A stretch of DNA of 64,000 bases from Torymus aiolomorphi (GCA_036365515.1 CM070876.1:95675300-95739299), one strand, 5' to 3'; positions 44,700 through 58,465 are shown, counted from the first letter of the stretch. The notes: generated from the letters alone by a model not told the origin. Translations and numbers: made by a program.

Positions 44700-45900
44700 A
44701 TGTACGTATTACTTTTGCTTCCTCCTAGAGGAAGCTTTGTAATAGTAAAATTTTAAGATTCGTTATATCGCTCTAGAAACACGAATAGAGGTGATAGAAG
44801 TTCGAATGACTTTAGAACGAATGATTTTAGAAAACGTCTGTATATCTGTATAGATGTCTGTATGGATGTGTGTATGCGTGCGTGCGTGCGTGCGTGCATG
44901 CGTACGTGCGTGTGCGTGTGCGCGTATGTGTGTGTGTGTGTACCATTTTGTCTCAGGATCTATTCAATCGATTTTAACCGGACAGGTCTCATTATTTTTG
45001 TTTTTCTTATGTGAATTGGGGAAGGAAATCCTGTTTTTGATTCGCCGATGCGTTTTTGTTTTATTTCGAATTTTCGATTTTCGCAAAATTCATTTTTGCG
45101 TTTTTTAATGATGACATTGAGATATTTGAATCGGACAGATAGCATTCGAAAGAGCATAAAAAAACCTATATTTTCCAAAAAAAATTACATTAGCTATTGC
45201 CGTTCTTTTGTTATTAACAAAAAGTGTTTTTTTTTTAAAGCTTATAATTCCAAAAATAAACGGTGAATTTTTTGAAAAAAAAATCATCATAATGCAGAAT
45301 ATAAATAGCTATAATCTGTAAAAATTTGAATCTATTCTGTCGACTAGTTTTTGAGAAAAAAAATGAAAAAATGCGTTTTATATCAGGCACGTTTACTTTA
45401 GTAAAATTGACTTAATCGCTTTGAAATTGCTTGTGGAGGTAGATTTGGGATAGCTCTCGGCTAAGTACTTTGAGTTAAATGACTGGTCAATAAATTTCAG
45501 AGATATTTGAGGTTACAATTTTCTTAACCTTTTTCTCAAATCGTTATTCCTCGAGAACGATCTGATGAATCAGCTTCAAATTTATAGACAATGTTGTGTG
45601 TGAGATTGGTAATATATGGGAGAATTTTCATCAAGATCGTTCGAATACTTTTTGAGATATTTGATATTTAATATTTTCGTATTTTGCAAAGTCATTTTCT
45701 TTGTCACATGATAACTAGAGAAAAAAATTTGGTTTAATTATGTTGAAATATTGTGGAAATATAATGTTTATATGTTTATCGTATAAGTCCTTTAGATAAA
45801 AGAATTTTCTCATAATTTTTAGAGATATTTAAGGTTAAAATTTTTTTATGTATTTTTCAAAATCGTAATTTCTCACTGACGACTTAAAGGGGCTAGACAC
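44700..45900 (+). repeat. Dispersed repeat family D, copy 2
   Basis: Begins TTGCTTCCTCCTAGAGGAAGC, with the palindrome GCTTCCTC-CTA-GAGGAAGC, then a GTGC/GT microsatellite (44860-44940), GGATCTATTCAATCGATTTT and blocks with TTTCAGAGATATTTGAGGTT. This is the same order as copy 1 at 32040. Confidence 0.75.
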
Positions 45901-46542
45901 CTTTTTTTCTGAAATAAGAAGTCACATTTTAATACATAACTAATTATTTCATACTTTTTACATATAAAAGTTGGTATGTTTACCTTACCTTAAAACTTTC
46001 TCCGATGGGCTTTTTCTATTGTCCAGAACCACGGTCATCGATTAAACAAGTTTTTCACTATCCGTATGCTTTGAAATTTTCCTGTGGATGGATTGACTCC
46101 AGATTTGAACTAAATTACTTCTGAATAGTGTAATTCTCATATGACTGTAGAGATTCAGGATTAAATGTTAGAAAAAATTTTTACGTCAGAATAAACACTG
46201 TAAGTCATCATTAACTAGGGGGGCCGAGCCCCCCTACGTGTCTCGCTGCGCTCGACACGCCAACCCCCCCACCCCAACGCACATCTGCTCCTCGCTTCGC
46301 TCGTCGCACAACCCCTCCCTATGTAAAACTTCGTTTTTACATAATAGGCACGACCGCACTGCTCAGAAGAACTTTATACTTTCATTATTGCAAAAATTGT
46401 AATACTTTATTTATCGTTTTTATCATTAAAATAAACATAAATACGTCTACAGTAAAATTTAAATAAAAATTATCCATTACTTTTGCACATTTATTTCTTC
46501 TTTTTTGTAGAAGGTTTGCGTTTTAATTCTACGTGTATATAA

Positions 46543-46809
46543 GTATATTTTTTGCATAGTATGCGTAAAGTACGTCGATTCGCATCGTTTTCAGTGCGTA
46601 AAGTTGAATTTCACACATAGTATGCGTAAAATTCAACTTTACACACTCAAACAATGCGACGACGTGCTTTACTCATACTATAAAAAAAAATATTGTTCGC
46701 CACGCGGGCGAAATCTTTACGACCTCGTGATCGCCCAACACTCGGGGCGTTAAGTTCAATTTTACGCCCTAGAGACGAAAACTACTATTAGATAACTTTC
46801 TAAATATAA
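46543..46809. mobile_element. 267-bp insert with 9-bp target duplication
   Basis: TGTATATAA occurs at 46534-46542 and 46810-46818. In copy A the sequence runs through this point without the insert, so the boundaries are supported by an empty site. The insert contains an imperfect palindrome (about 46556-46682, halves around AGTATGCGTAAA and TTTACGCATACT). A 9-bp duplication suggests a Mutator-like or similar MITE, but terminal repeats are weak. Confidence 0.7.
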
Positions 46810-47094
46810 TGTATATAATTTTAATAAGTACTAATTGATATGATTAAAGTGCAGATAGAAATATTGAATATAAGTGTCATGATTGCAGATACATTTAAAA
46901 TTAAAAACATGGTTATTAAAATTTTTATCGAAATCGTTTTTATGATACATTATTTTTATTAATTATGAAAACGTTAAATAGAAAAAAACGTTTTGTTTCA
47001 ATATAACCCACAACTTTTGTGTTAGAAATTTTTGTGTATAGTCAAATTCTGTTGAATTATATAAGAAAAACTATTGTTTAATTACTCTCGATTA

Positions 47095-47321
47095 GGGACT
47101 GTGCACATAGCGTCTCGTGTGCGTTGTCTTTTGTCTCATGTCTCAAGTGCGAAAAAAATCTTTGTCCGCAATCTTAATAATTTTTAATCTATGGTCATTT
47201 TTTCTGTATAATTTTCTATTGCCATAAACTATAAATGTATAAGAATTCGGACAACAATTTTTTTCGCGCTTGAGACATGAGACAAGAGACAAGGCACATG
47301 AGACGCTATGTGGACAGTCCC
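47095..47321. mobile_element. 227-bp MITE with ~63-bp inverted ends and TTA duplication
   Basis: Starts GGGACTGTGCACATAGCG and ends with the near complement CGCTATGTGGACAGTCCC. The inverted ends extend about 63 bp (through GTCTCATGTCTCAAG and CTTGAGACATGAGAC). It is flanked by TTA at 47092-47094 and 47322-47324. GGG ends and a TTA duplication fit PIF/Harbinger-type MITEs. Confidence 0.8.
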
Positions 47322-47661
47322 TTAATAACAAAACATAGAGTTAAATTTTATTCAGTTCTAACGAAAGGTGGGGACTATAGCTGCTCACGGGTGTTCCTAA
47401 CTACATATGCTTATACAATCTCAATAATATACCCGCGGTATATTCACACATGCACTAATACCGCAAAGCGAAAAGGACAAAACTGCAGAATTAAGAAAAA
47501 ACTCAACACTGATGCATTCGGCAAAGGCAATTTGGCATAGCGCTGCGTGCATAAGGGTACTATTGCAGCAGCCGTAACAGCTACCTCGACTATATAGCCT
47601 ATATGCGTTCGCTCACACAACACAGCGGAAAAACGCATGCGGCCCGCATGACTGCGAGCGC

Positions 47662-47693
<32 letters not shown>

Positions 47694-48344
47694 TATATCT
47701 ATATATATGGATCGCGCGTGCTTTCTGCTACTGCTAACCCTATGACTGCGGGCTGCGCGGCGTGTGCGCGTGTGTCCATGGTGTGTGATGTCAACAATAG
47801 CATCGTCTGGATCCCCGCGTCCCCAGCGATGACAGTGGCTGCTGTAATACCTACTCCGCCCTGGTGAATGTCATCCCTTTCAGCGTGTTCGCCGGTTGCT
47901 GATAATTCGTCGGAGACTGGAAAGCAGTATGTCAACGGCGAGAGCAGATTTGGTAAGCCCTTTCTCGTTCTTAACCTCTCTGATGGGTGAGCTGATGGTA
48001 CTTTTTCTTGTTGCAGGTATCTGTGGTAGCCGGAGGAGTGTAAACAACGAACACTGCTGCAGACTGTTTCTTGGGTAGGAAATATTATCTGGGTTGTTTA
48101 TTTATTAGTTATATGTGGTTTTTAGGTGCTGAACTTTCCTTGTTTGGCTCTTATTCTAGACTGTTTCCAGCAGTGAAATGAGTGAAGGCTTCCACTAAGT
48201 CCTTACCCTCTAGTTGTTACAGGTAATTGGTGCAGCGAGTGACTTACAACCATAGCTGCAAACTTTCCTTTTGTATGGTAATATTTTTATTGGTATCATC
48301 TATTTATTAGTCGTATGTTGATTTTAAGTGCTCTACTTTCCTCG

Positions 48345-50160
48345 CTTGTCTTCCACAGTCAAGGCTGATCTGCTATTAATGTGTCTCGTAGCCTGAGTCG
48401 CTGCGTCCCCCCGCCGTACTCGCTCAGGGTTCTCTCCTAGAGCGGCGTAGGTCGTTGATGCTTCCACAGCTGAGAACGCAGAGCAGAGAGCGCCCGCAGT
48501 GGCTAAGTCCCACGTTGCCAGTCGCTGGGATTGTCATCCACCCGATGTAACTTCTACGTTGCGTAGAGGGAAGACACAGCTCTAACCCCTCTACGTCGAC
48601 TTTTGAGAGCGAGTCTGGACGGGAGAACGCCCGCCCAACTTACAAGGAAAGGATACTTGGTGTCCGCCTGCGATTCTCATGAAACTTCGCATATGAGTAG
48701 AGTGTCAAAAAATATTCGACACGTATTTTTTTTTATCTGCGGAGAAACATATCTAAGAGATGAAAACCGCCCTTAAAGTTCACTCCCAAAAACCATTTTT
48801 TTTAATATCTCAAGATGGAATCGGAATTTTTTAATGAAATCAACACCTATTTGTTTCTTAGGAAAAGAGTTTTTCGGCACAGTTTTAAAGCTGGGGGTTG
48901 CATCCCCTATTATTTATAAAGATAAATATGATATTTTCCCTTGTAATTTTGATATAAAAATGTTTTAATGAACTAAATTTCATTGAAAATTGCCATGTTA
49001 TAAAGAAAATTGAAAATTATAGTTGACCTGTTCCGAGATTTAAAAAAGTAACGAGTCTGGACTGCATCGCAGCTACTTACTCTCAGTCGGTTGCCGAGGT
49101 GTTTCGTCTCTCGAAGCGAAGACGCTGACGCCTGCCTCGTCGCCATCGGACCTCTTTCCTCTCGCTCTCTGTATCTGCTCGCCCCCTCAAGGTGGCCGAA
49201 GATGGTGGGCCTTGGCAGCCCCTACGGAGATCGCACTATCACGGTTTTTACTCGTACTGCAAACTTTCTCCTACTGTTTCCTTCGCGCACACACACTCTA
49301 TCTCGTGCTATCAACCCGGATGCACACCTTCTGGCCTCGCTCGATCACCCGGCTTGCACTCTGGTTAGCGACTGTTCCTGCTACCCACGACGTACACGAC
49401 ACCGCAGTTTATCTCGTCCACGCTCCTACGCGACACTCTCTCTCCCTCGTGCGACACACGGTAAAACGACATCGACATTTCACACTCAAGGCACCGGCGT
49501 ACGTGGCTCCCTGTTCAACGGTTACACGGAAAATGGTGTTCTCCCTCTCGCTCTTTCGCGTTACGCCGTCTTTCCAGCGCCTAACTCCCGGCATGCACTC
49601 CGCACCCGACATCTCTCTCGTCTCGCCCGTCTAGTGGCGCCACCCGGTACTCGCTCCTGAACCCTATACACCGTGGTGCATGCTCGCTCGCTGTTGTCGT
49701 CTCCGCTACCCATCTCTCTCTCTCTATCATACTCTCTCTCTCTCAATGACACTATCTAACCATGACTTCTCCTTCTTCCCTGCATACCTGTATCCGTCGT
49801 CCTCTCCTTGGCTTTCGTGCATGAAACACACGCATACAAAATATTTAGGCGGTAGTATATGTATTTACTCTGTGGAGACCTCATCTGCTTCTCTCTCTCA
49901 CTCTTTATCTCTCTCTAACGGTCCTTTCTTACTTATAAAATCATTCACTCTCTTAGGGGAAGGTATAACATCACAATCCCCCTCCCCTAAGACGGAGTGC
50001 TTCCCTAAAGCATCCGCTCTTAATTGCCATCAAATAGCACACGACCACCTAGTCAACCGAGAGTCGCTACTCTCTCCCTCTGTCTACCCCCCATACTTAC
50101 CGTAGGGTGATGCACCCCTAGCAGCACTGCCTGATGTCTTCCTTCTCCCTCCTGAACTAG
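48345..50160. other. No gene recognised; CT-rich segment
   Basis: 48350-48650 is G/C-rich and 48690-49060 AT-rich. 49090-50160 is C/T-rich and gives overlapping Ser/Arg-rich frames in several phases, which suggests composition rather than coding. A perfect palindrome GTGGCGCCAC lies at 49634-49643. This could be the LTR end of the minus-strand gypsy copy at 50401-53655, but I found no partner. Confidence 0.45.
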
Positions 50161-50400
50161 AGATTGTTGGGGTCGACGTTGAAGATCCTACTTCTCCCTC
50201 TCTCTCTATTGGCTCGATTTCTTCTCCTTCTCTTTATTAATTCATTTTTCTCTTTTTTACTCCTATCACTCTCTCTCTCTCTCTATTTCTCTCTCTATTC
50301 GCTCGATTTCTTCTCCTTTTCTGTATTAGTTTATTCCTCTTCTATCGACTCCTGTCACTCTTTCTCTATTATTCGGCTCGCCGTTTCCCTTCTTCTATCT

Positions 50401-51789
<1,389 letters not shown>

Positions 51790-51950
51790 TAGGCTTTCAT
51801 TAGGCTGGTCGGGAAACCAAAGTGGGAGTCCCTTCGCAGGTACTCCTGAAGCTCTTGCTCCGCTTCTCTTCTCTACTGCTCGGCCCGCGCGAACTCTTCT
51901 TCGACAGGCTCCTAGGATGGGGTCTCTTCACCTTCCTCTCCTTTGCCACC

Positions 51951-52424
51951 TCATCTCTCCTCCGTGGGCATGGAAGGGCGTAACACAGTCAGCAGGTATC
52001 TACTACCAGCCACCTCGAAACGGTCCGCCCGCTGCTGGTGCCAGCGTTGCGGAATTATCCCTTGGCTGCGCAACTGCTTGAGCTCCCGGGCTATGCGGTT
52101 GTCCAGTCCCCCGGGTACTATCGCCACACTTGCGGCGGATACAGCAATAATCGGTGGGGTCGCACGTCCCTCCACTCCTCTCCCTCTCTCTAATAATTCC
52201 CACCCCCTCTCCTCCTCACGCCCTTTCTCCTGCACACGCTCTTTCTCTATTCTCTCTAATTGGTTCTTCTCTTCCACTTGACACGGGTCCTCTGACCCCC
52301 CTCTCTCTATCTTCGCGGAGCTCGATACACCGAACGAGCCCTGGCTGGGTCGTCTCTCTCTCTCTTCACGTCGAGAATCACCGAACGCCGCCCCAACGGC
52401 TTGGGAGAAAGGTGGAGCTAACAC
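51951..52424 (-). pseudogene. Charged gag-like ORF downstream of inverted integrase
   Basis: Colinear with 42128-42447: SSAKIERGGSEDPCQVEEK, IEKERVQEKGREEERGWEL, VSAASVAIVPGGLDNRIA and then RSQGIIPQRWHQQRADRFEV, which the other copy lost to the palindrome. It ends at 51951 just before the knuckle-bearing ORF. Together the two frames look like one gag region split by frameshift. Confidence 0.6.
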
Positions 52425-52789
52425 ATCTGCCCCATGGACAAATCCTCCACGTTACCTTGTAGGTCCAACCTGGCCGCATCCAAAGGTGATTGAAACTCCT
52501 TGTAGGGAGTATGACTGCCCCAACTCCCGCTGCCCCGGACGACCCGCGATGCTCTCATCTCGCTCTCTCTATGGCACCCTCTTGAAAAAAAACATGGTGA
52601 TTAGTTTCTCAAGTTTCCCTTCTTCATTGCATCCCCACACTCGTCTTTATTCGCTTAATATAATACCCTCCCTCTCTCTTTAACTCTTACACGTACGTGG
52701 TGCGACGTATCTCTTTAATTCGGTTATGTGCGCTTTTGAAGCGAAAATGAGTTTCCTGCAAAACTAAATCAACTACGCCGAATCGTACG

Positions 52790-53655
52790 TCCCGTCGGCC
52801 CTTATTATAATGCCGTTCTTACTTGCGCCGCGCCTCATCCATATGCTTACTCACTAAATCTCTCAACGCGTCTAGCCTCTTTAACCTATCCTCCCACATG
52901 CCTGGCTCTAGTCTATTAATTTTACTCCCTCCATTTCTCTTCTCAGACTCTTTACAGGTTGTGGCTGTCGTCCGAAATTCAGAAATACCGTGGACACCTT
53001 GGTCGATGATTGCCATGCAGTATTCACCGCATGCCGAAACTCGTGGATGTGAACATTCCAATTTCGGTGGTCCGAACCCACAAAAGTCGAAATCATTGCT
53101 TTCAACGTGTTGCGACGGTTACGTCGCTCTACGGGATTTGCTTGCGGGTGGTAAGGAGGAGTGGTTATGTGTTGCACTCCATGTTCCGCTAACGTCTCCT
53201 TGACCACCTTATTATCGAATTCTCTCCGGTTATCACTGAGAAGATACATCGGTGTCTCCCACCGGAACAAGATTAGTTCCTCTATCGCTCTCGCCACCAC
53301 TTTATCCTTCGCTCTACGCAACGGCTTCACCTCTATCCATCTCGTAAAGAGATATTGAAAGACCAGTAGGTACTTGTTCCGGCCTTTGCTAGGTGGGAAC
53401 TCCATCGTATCAATCGCGCCCACCCCCACGGTCTCTCTATAACTCTATCGCCCATCAAACCTTGCGGTCCTGTCTGAGCGGCTTGATCTCGCTGACATGG
53501 ATCACATTCGCGCACAAAGTTATGGACATCATGATATGCCCCTCTCCAATAATATTCTCTCGATACTCGGTCATAAGTCTTGTTTATTCCTAAACGCCCG
53601 GCTGAGGGGAGGCAGTGAGCGTCGCTCAGTACTCGCTCTCGATAAGCCTTTTCTC
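52790..53655 (-). pseudogene. Inverted second copy of the G2 integrase region
   Basis: From about 53655 (RERVLSDAHCLPSAGRLGIN) through the frameshifted junction near 53430 to an open catalytic core (53429-52908) with IDTMEFPPSKG, YLLSDNRREFDN (Gly to Arg next to the Asp) and ANPVERRNR, then the tail LVSKHMDEARRK. It is very similar to 40880-41705 in the opposite orientation, sharing even the same frameshift and the HHCC Arg. The homology starts abruptly at about 53652, with no RT upstream. Confidence 0.9.
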
Positions 53656-53759
53656 CAGTAATCAAAGTAATTCTTGGTCTTACGCACCGTCTTATGCATA
53701 TAAGATGACGACAAATACAACTGAAATATTGGATTAACAAATAAGTAGAAATTCATGAA

Positions 53760-54640
53760 TGATTTGTAACAGTAAAATTGTCTTAACTACGAATATGATA
53801 ACGAATATAGTTATGAGTTTAATAAGTGGTTAAAATTTTAAGTCGATAAATCAAGTATTCTTTGAGTAAACACGATTCGAAATTTAAAAAAAAAATTTTT
53901 AACCTCAAATATCTTTTTTCGTAATGGACCGAATTTTTTGGGCAACGAACTCGATCTGAAGGTGTATGAAAGCTACATCTGTGAAAAATTTCATGACGAT
54001 TGAACAATTTTTACTCTCCTTATCGTGCGACAACGAAAACGCTAATTTTTTCTAAAATAATTTTTTTTTAAAAATAAATGAAGATAATCTCTTGAAATTT
54101 TAACCAAATATAGCCTTCAATGATTGTAATAAGTGGTTAAAATTTGAAGCCGATAAAAAAAATATTTTTTGAGAAATTAATTTATGAAATATAAAAACGT
54201 TTTCCTTTATAACAAATGACAGAGGGAAGATAATTGAAATATTAAAAAAAGAAAATATAGGTAATTTAAATACCTTTCAAGAAAACTTCATTATATTATG
54301 TAATAATGGCTGTAAGATATAAAAAAATAAAAAAAAAAGAAAATCAATAAAAACTCAAATCCGTTAGAGTACCGACTATTTTCGCGAGATGAAGAGAATA
54401 GTCTTTGTCCGACGAAAATCGGTCGATTCGTTTCCGAGATATAAAGAGTTTACACACACGCACACGTACACACACGCACGCACGCACGCACGCACACACA
54501 TACATCCACGAAAAAAAATTTTCTCAAAACTAACAAATATTAACATCATCGCCTTAAAACATCTTTTTAAACATTTTTTGTCTCGAAAATTTTATTTCAC
54601 CGTTACGAAGTTTCCTCTATGAGGAAGCAAAAAATTTTTT
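53760..54640 (-). repeat. Dispersed repeat family D, copy 3 (inverted)
   Basis: Read on the minus strand it has GCTTCCTCATAGAGGAAAC at 54610-54628, a GT/GTGC tract (54440-54500), CATATATCTCGGAAACGAAT-like text, and blocks matching 33400-33760 (GATCGAGTTCGTTGCCCAA). The orientation is opposite to the copies at 32 and 44 kb. Confidence 0.7.
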
Positions 54641-55847
54641 TTCTTTATAATCAACAGAGCGCACTACCTGAATTTTCCTAGATCTTTCAAGTTGTAGAAT
54701 ATCGATAAAAACTTAATTTTTTTTTTTAATTTTTACCTTTAAAAATTAATGCGAGTTGTTTATAAAATCAGTTCGAATATAGTAACCTGCGTGAAATATG
54801 TTTCATAATAATAAATTATAATAAAGCGAAATATTTTAATGTACTTTAACATATATTTGCCTTAACTGCATTCAAGTTATGACAAAGTCACATAAATATG
54901 TCAAAATTAGGATAAACATGTACTTTTTTCTTATACTTATTTCGTATTATATTATTTATTTATGATATTAATTTTATCGCTATCCTCAATTTCTTAATAG
55001 GGTGAAAATCTTGTTTTGATCTATGATTGTAACTAATCCTCTTGTTTTTAAAACAGTAATTTGGAGAATCAGTAGTACGACTTTGTTTCAATAATTTATT
55101 CAATTTGAACACCATATAATTCTAAAAGTAGTTAAGCACTGAAGTAGTAGTAAAATATTGTTTTAGATATTTACTGATATTTAGATTATCTATTAGTTTT
55201 AAAAATACTCAAACTCAAATAATATTTAATAATAATTATAATGTTACTAATATTTGAGCTTGCTTTTTATAAACAAAAATTCGCATTAATATTTTAAGGT
55301 AATGATGAGAAAAAAATTTTGAATTTTTTTATCGCTGTTATAAAAAAAATTTTCTTATATTTTTATTAACTAGAAAAGTGCCCTAAATTTATTCAGATTT
55401 TTTAAATGTTGGAACATGATTAGAACAATTAAAAATTCGATTTTTCATCGATTTTTAGGCATTATATTTTATGAAATCCAAAACAAACCTTCAAAAAATA
55501 TTTGCACTATTTATTTTTAATCAAAAAAGTCCTTTGAATTATTTCAGATTTTTCGCGCGCAAGGTGCGCGTAAAACTTACATAATCCGCGAGCGGCCATC
55601 CGCGGCACAAGACGTCTTTCCCGCCGTGTATCTCACGGCCACGGGAAAAGTCAGACTAAATTCGCGAAGTCTCATGCCGAAATTTTTGTGCGTCGGAGAT
55701 CGGCCCGGTTCGAGCTCCGTGTTTGCACACACAGCCGCGCCAGCCGTTACAAAATAAAATAATTGATTGTAATATTATATTCAAAACCTTTTAAAATGAC
55801 TAAATAACCTCTACTTTAAATTATATTTTCTTTGTGAAATTTCACAC
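54641..55847. other. No gene recognised
   Basis: AT-rich to about 55550. 55550-55745 is G/C-rich with CGCGCAAGGTGCGCG-like palindromic text and may be a fragment of an LTR or small element. No coding frame is credible. Confidence 0.5.
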
Positions 55848-55851
55848 ATAT

Positions 55852-56197
55852 TGTAATGGGCGCCGATATAAGCAACGAATAATCACGGATACGGCGTCGC
55901 GAGATTCAAATCTCGCGCGCTTGCACATATCGAGATTCGTAGCGCGCCACACGGCGCGCGAACGAGGCAGACGGGGAAGACGAAGCCGCCGCGCCGCTAC
56001 GAGAGTGTCGCCGCGGTCATGTTGTCTACGGCCGTGTTACGCGAGAGACGTGGAAGAGAGTCTCAGCGCTGTGAGACTGTGTGTTTGTGTGTGTACAACG
56101 GCGATTCGCCCAAGCGTATAGAACGCCCGCGTATTACCCCGCGAACTCTTGAGAGAAATTCTTACCCTCTCTCTCTCCCTAACTGCACCCCGTTGCA
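55852..56197 (+). mobile_element. Short solo LTR, 346 bp, ATAT target duplication
   Basis: Starts TGTAATGGGCGCCG and ends CACCCCGTTGCA, flanked by ATAT at 55848-55851 and 56198-56201. It shares with the LTR at 18973 the hairpin GCGAGATTCAAATCTCGC and the following GCGCTTGCACATATCGA block, so they are one LTR family. It is much shorter than the 1,234-bp copy and seems internally deleted. Confidence 0.85.
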
Positions 56198-56699
56198 ATA
56201 TATTGCCTATACCATATACCAAATTGTATTACATATGGGAATATTTTTAATTTTACTTAAATTAATACCGTCTTTAGTTAGTCATAAAAAAATACATAAT
56301 TTTTGTGTGATCGACAATTTCATTAACCTAGCTTCATTATACCTCGTTGCAATATTTCAAAATAATGAACCTAATAACTTATTAAATTAGAAAAAGCAAG
56401 TAAACAACATGCGTGCGTATCGCGCGTCATTTCAATTATATTGATATAAGTATTTTCACGTAAACTGCTACAGGCTCGTATTGGCTTTTTTTTTAAATAT
56501 TCGTTTCTCCTATTGTCGCCTGAAGGGTACGGAGCTCGCGATCTGTGCGCGAATAACTGACGTGTGTGGTGAAAGTCGCCGTTTTTATTAAGCGATTAAA
56601 TTAGGTTAAAGATGATTTTGACGCTGGATCAAAATCATCTTTTTTAAACAAATTTAGTAAACATTTTGACGTAAATCGTTCAATTTCGAAGTTGAGAAA

Positions 56700-57070
56700 T
56701 GCTGAGTGTACAAAATTACGACACACGTATGCTTTCAGGAAGTTGGTGGCTCGCTACGTCACGCTGTACGTTGTCGAAATGCTGCGTCGTTAAATTCGCA
56801 ATCACATAATTTTGTAGGTCAAGCTTCATCGTGGTGTCATGTGTACAAAATACGAATATACATAGTTTCTACCTTCGAGAAAATCACTGATCCAATTCTT
56901 AGTTTTGTTTTGAATGATACGTCTCCGGACGTAACAGTATTTTACACGGAGAGAAAAGTTAAGTATCGTTTACTAGAGACTTAAGCCAAAACTGCCTGAG
57001 TGACTCGGGGTAATAGGCATAAAGCTAGCATTACTGGAGTCTCCGGTAGTTTCTGCTTGAGAGTCAACAA
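56700..57070 (-). repeat. LTR-like fragment related to 5480-5690
   Basis: Shares GGCTCGCTACGTCACGC versus GGCTCTCTACGTCACAC, GAAATGCTGCGTCGTT versus GAAATGCTGCGTTGCA, and the end ACGTCTCCGGACGTAACAG with the gypsy-like element at 1454-5690, in the same orientation. Read on the minus strand, the LTR start would be near 56935. Confidence 0.6.
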
Positions 57071-58235
57071 TAAAGATTTTTTCCACGTTCACCAATTCTT
57101 AATAATTGATTTTGTTTAGCAAAATTATAATAGAAAAACGTATTACAATTATAATTAACTTACGTAAATCGTATATCAACTATGTAAAGTTTATTTATTT
57201 GCGTGCAAATGATGTTTGCATCTCCTAACTTCAAAAAAACATGCGACTGTGATGTTTACGTTTACGGAGGACTCAGGCAAAAACGGCCTAAGAGTCCGGT
57301 ATTGGTGATTGGCTACATGCACATAACCTTTACGGATGAAAATAAGGTTATATTTATTCAAGTTTTCTCTCCGTGTAATGCTCTTTCGAATGCTTCCCAT
57401 CCTATTCAAATATCTCAATGTTATCGTTAAAAAAAATGAAAATTATTTTTTCAAAACGTAAAAATCGATATAAAAAAATTATCCAAAAAGCTACATGATA
57501 TTATTATTTTCCAAAAATCGTGAAAAAAAAAGAAAAATTTTAAGCGCTGTCAAAGCACTGTAAATTTTCAAATTATGTATTATAAAAATCGAATAAAATA
57601 ATTGATTATAATATTAAATTTATAACCTTTTAAAATTACTAAATAACCTTTACCTCAAATCACAGTTCCTCGATCAAAATTTACACATATATTGACTATA
57701 CCGGGTGTCCCATTTTAAAACCACCAGGCAAATATCTCGAAAACTAAGGGAGATGGAAAAAAACTTTTAATACAAAAGTTGTAGGGTTCAGAGGGGCCCA
57801 ACTGATCGTGACCTTGGTTATGACCTTGAGGTCAATGATCAAGGTCATTTGAAGGTCAAATCGATTTTTTCAAATGGGAACCCCCATTTTTGACCTCGTA
57901 AATGGAAAGAGCGGAAAATTTTACGTTTAGATATGTCTTTGAGTCAAGGCCATGGTCATGGTCATGGTCATGGTCATGTTTAAAATCAAAATCAATCAAC
58001 GCATCCAAACATTCCCATAATTACGCATACGAGTGTTAAATACAGAAGTTGTAGTGTTTGGAGGGGCCCAACTGATCGTGACCTTGACCATGAACTTGAG
58101 GTCAAGGATGATGTCGTTTGAAGGTTAAATCAATTTTGTTTAACGGCAACCTTCACTTTTGACCTCGTAAATAGAAAAACCGAAAAATTCTGATATGACC
58201 TTGGGTCAAGGTCATGGTCAAAGTTATGGTCAGTT

Positions 58236-58400
58236 TCCGTGCAGTTAAGAGCAAAGTCGGAGATGACCCGGTCACCTAAGGCAAGGTCGGAGATTACCCG
58301 GCCAGTTAACGCAAGGTCGGAGATGATCCGGCCAGTTAAGGCAAGCTCGGAGATGACCCGGCCAGTTAAGGCAAGGTCGGGGATGATCAGGCCAGCTAAA
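58236..58400. repeat. 30-bp minisatellite next to the transposase
   Basis: About five units of 30 bp with GCAAGGTCGGAGATGACCCG and GCCAGTTAAG. As 30 is a multiple of 3, a minus-strand frame across it reads a 10-residue repeat (ALTGRVISDL). It lies just beyond the 3' end of the transposase gene, the same relative place as the 38-bp minisatellite of transposon copy 1. Confidence 0.9.
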
Positions 58401-58465
58401 AATTCATTGGAAAATTCCACGTTCATGTGTATTTAGTCATAGAATCCAAGTGTTTCGGTCACCAT

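Larger units (their letters stand above)
46213..48340 (+). repeat. Dispersed repeat, copy B (inverted partner of 1-1453)
   Basis: Begins AACTAGGGGGGCC at 46213 with palindromic G/C blocks, followed by the AT-rich middle and, from about 47380, the distal part that matches 1-930 in reverse complement (for example GGCAAAGGCAATTTGGCATAG and ATTCGTCGGAGA). It is longer than copy A because of two inserts (46543-46809 and 47095-47321) and some extra flank. The distal internal repeat appears at about 48098 and 48300. Protein-level conservation is not evident. Confidence 0.7.

Noticed and set aside
1..48340. One 48-kb transposon bounded by copies A and B as terminal inverted repeats
   Set aside because: The CTAG ends of both copies point inward and the interior is a mix of unrelated insertions, so two separate copies of a dispersed repeat are more likely.
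49091..49660. 189-codon plus-strand frame
   Set aside because: C/T-rich composition opens several overlapping frames with Ser/Arg/Leu bias; no domain and no signals.
49634..49665. TGGCGCCACCCGG as a retroviral primer-binding site
   Set aside because: The match to a tRNA 3' end is unconvincing and no LTR end precedes it; the 10-bp palindrome alone is not enough.
58130..58426. 98-codon frame with a 10-residue repeat
   Set aside because: Frame of a 30-bp minisatellite; the repeat length alone keeps it open.
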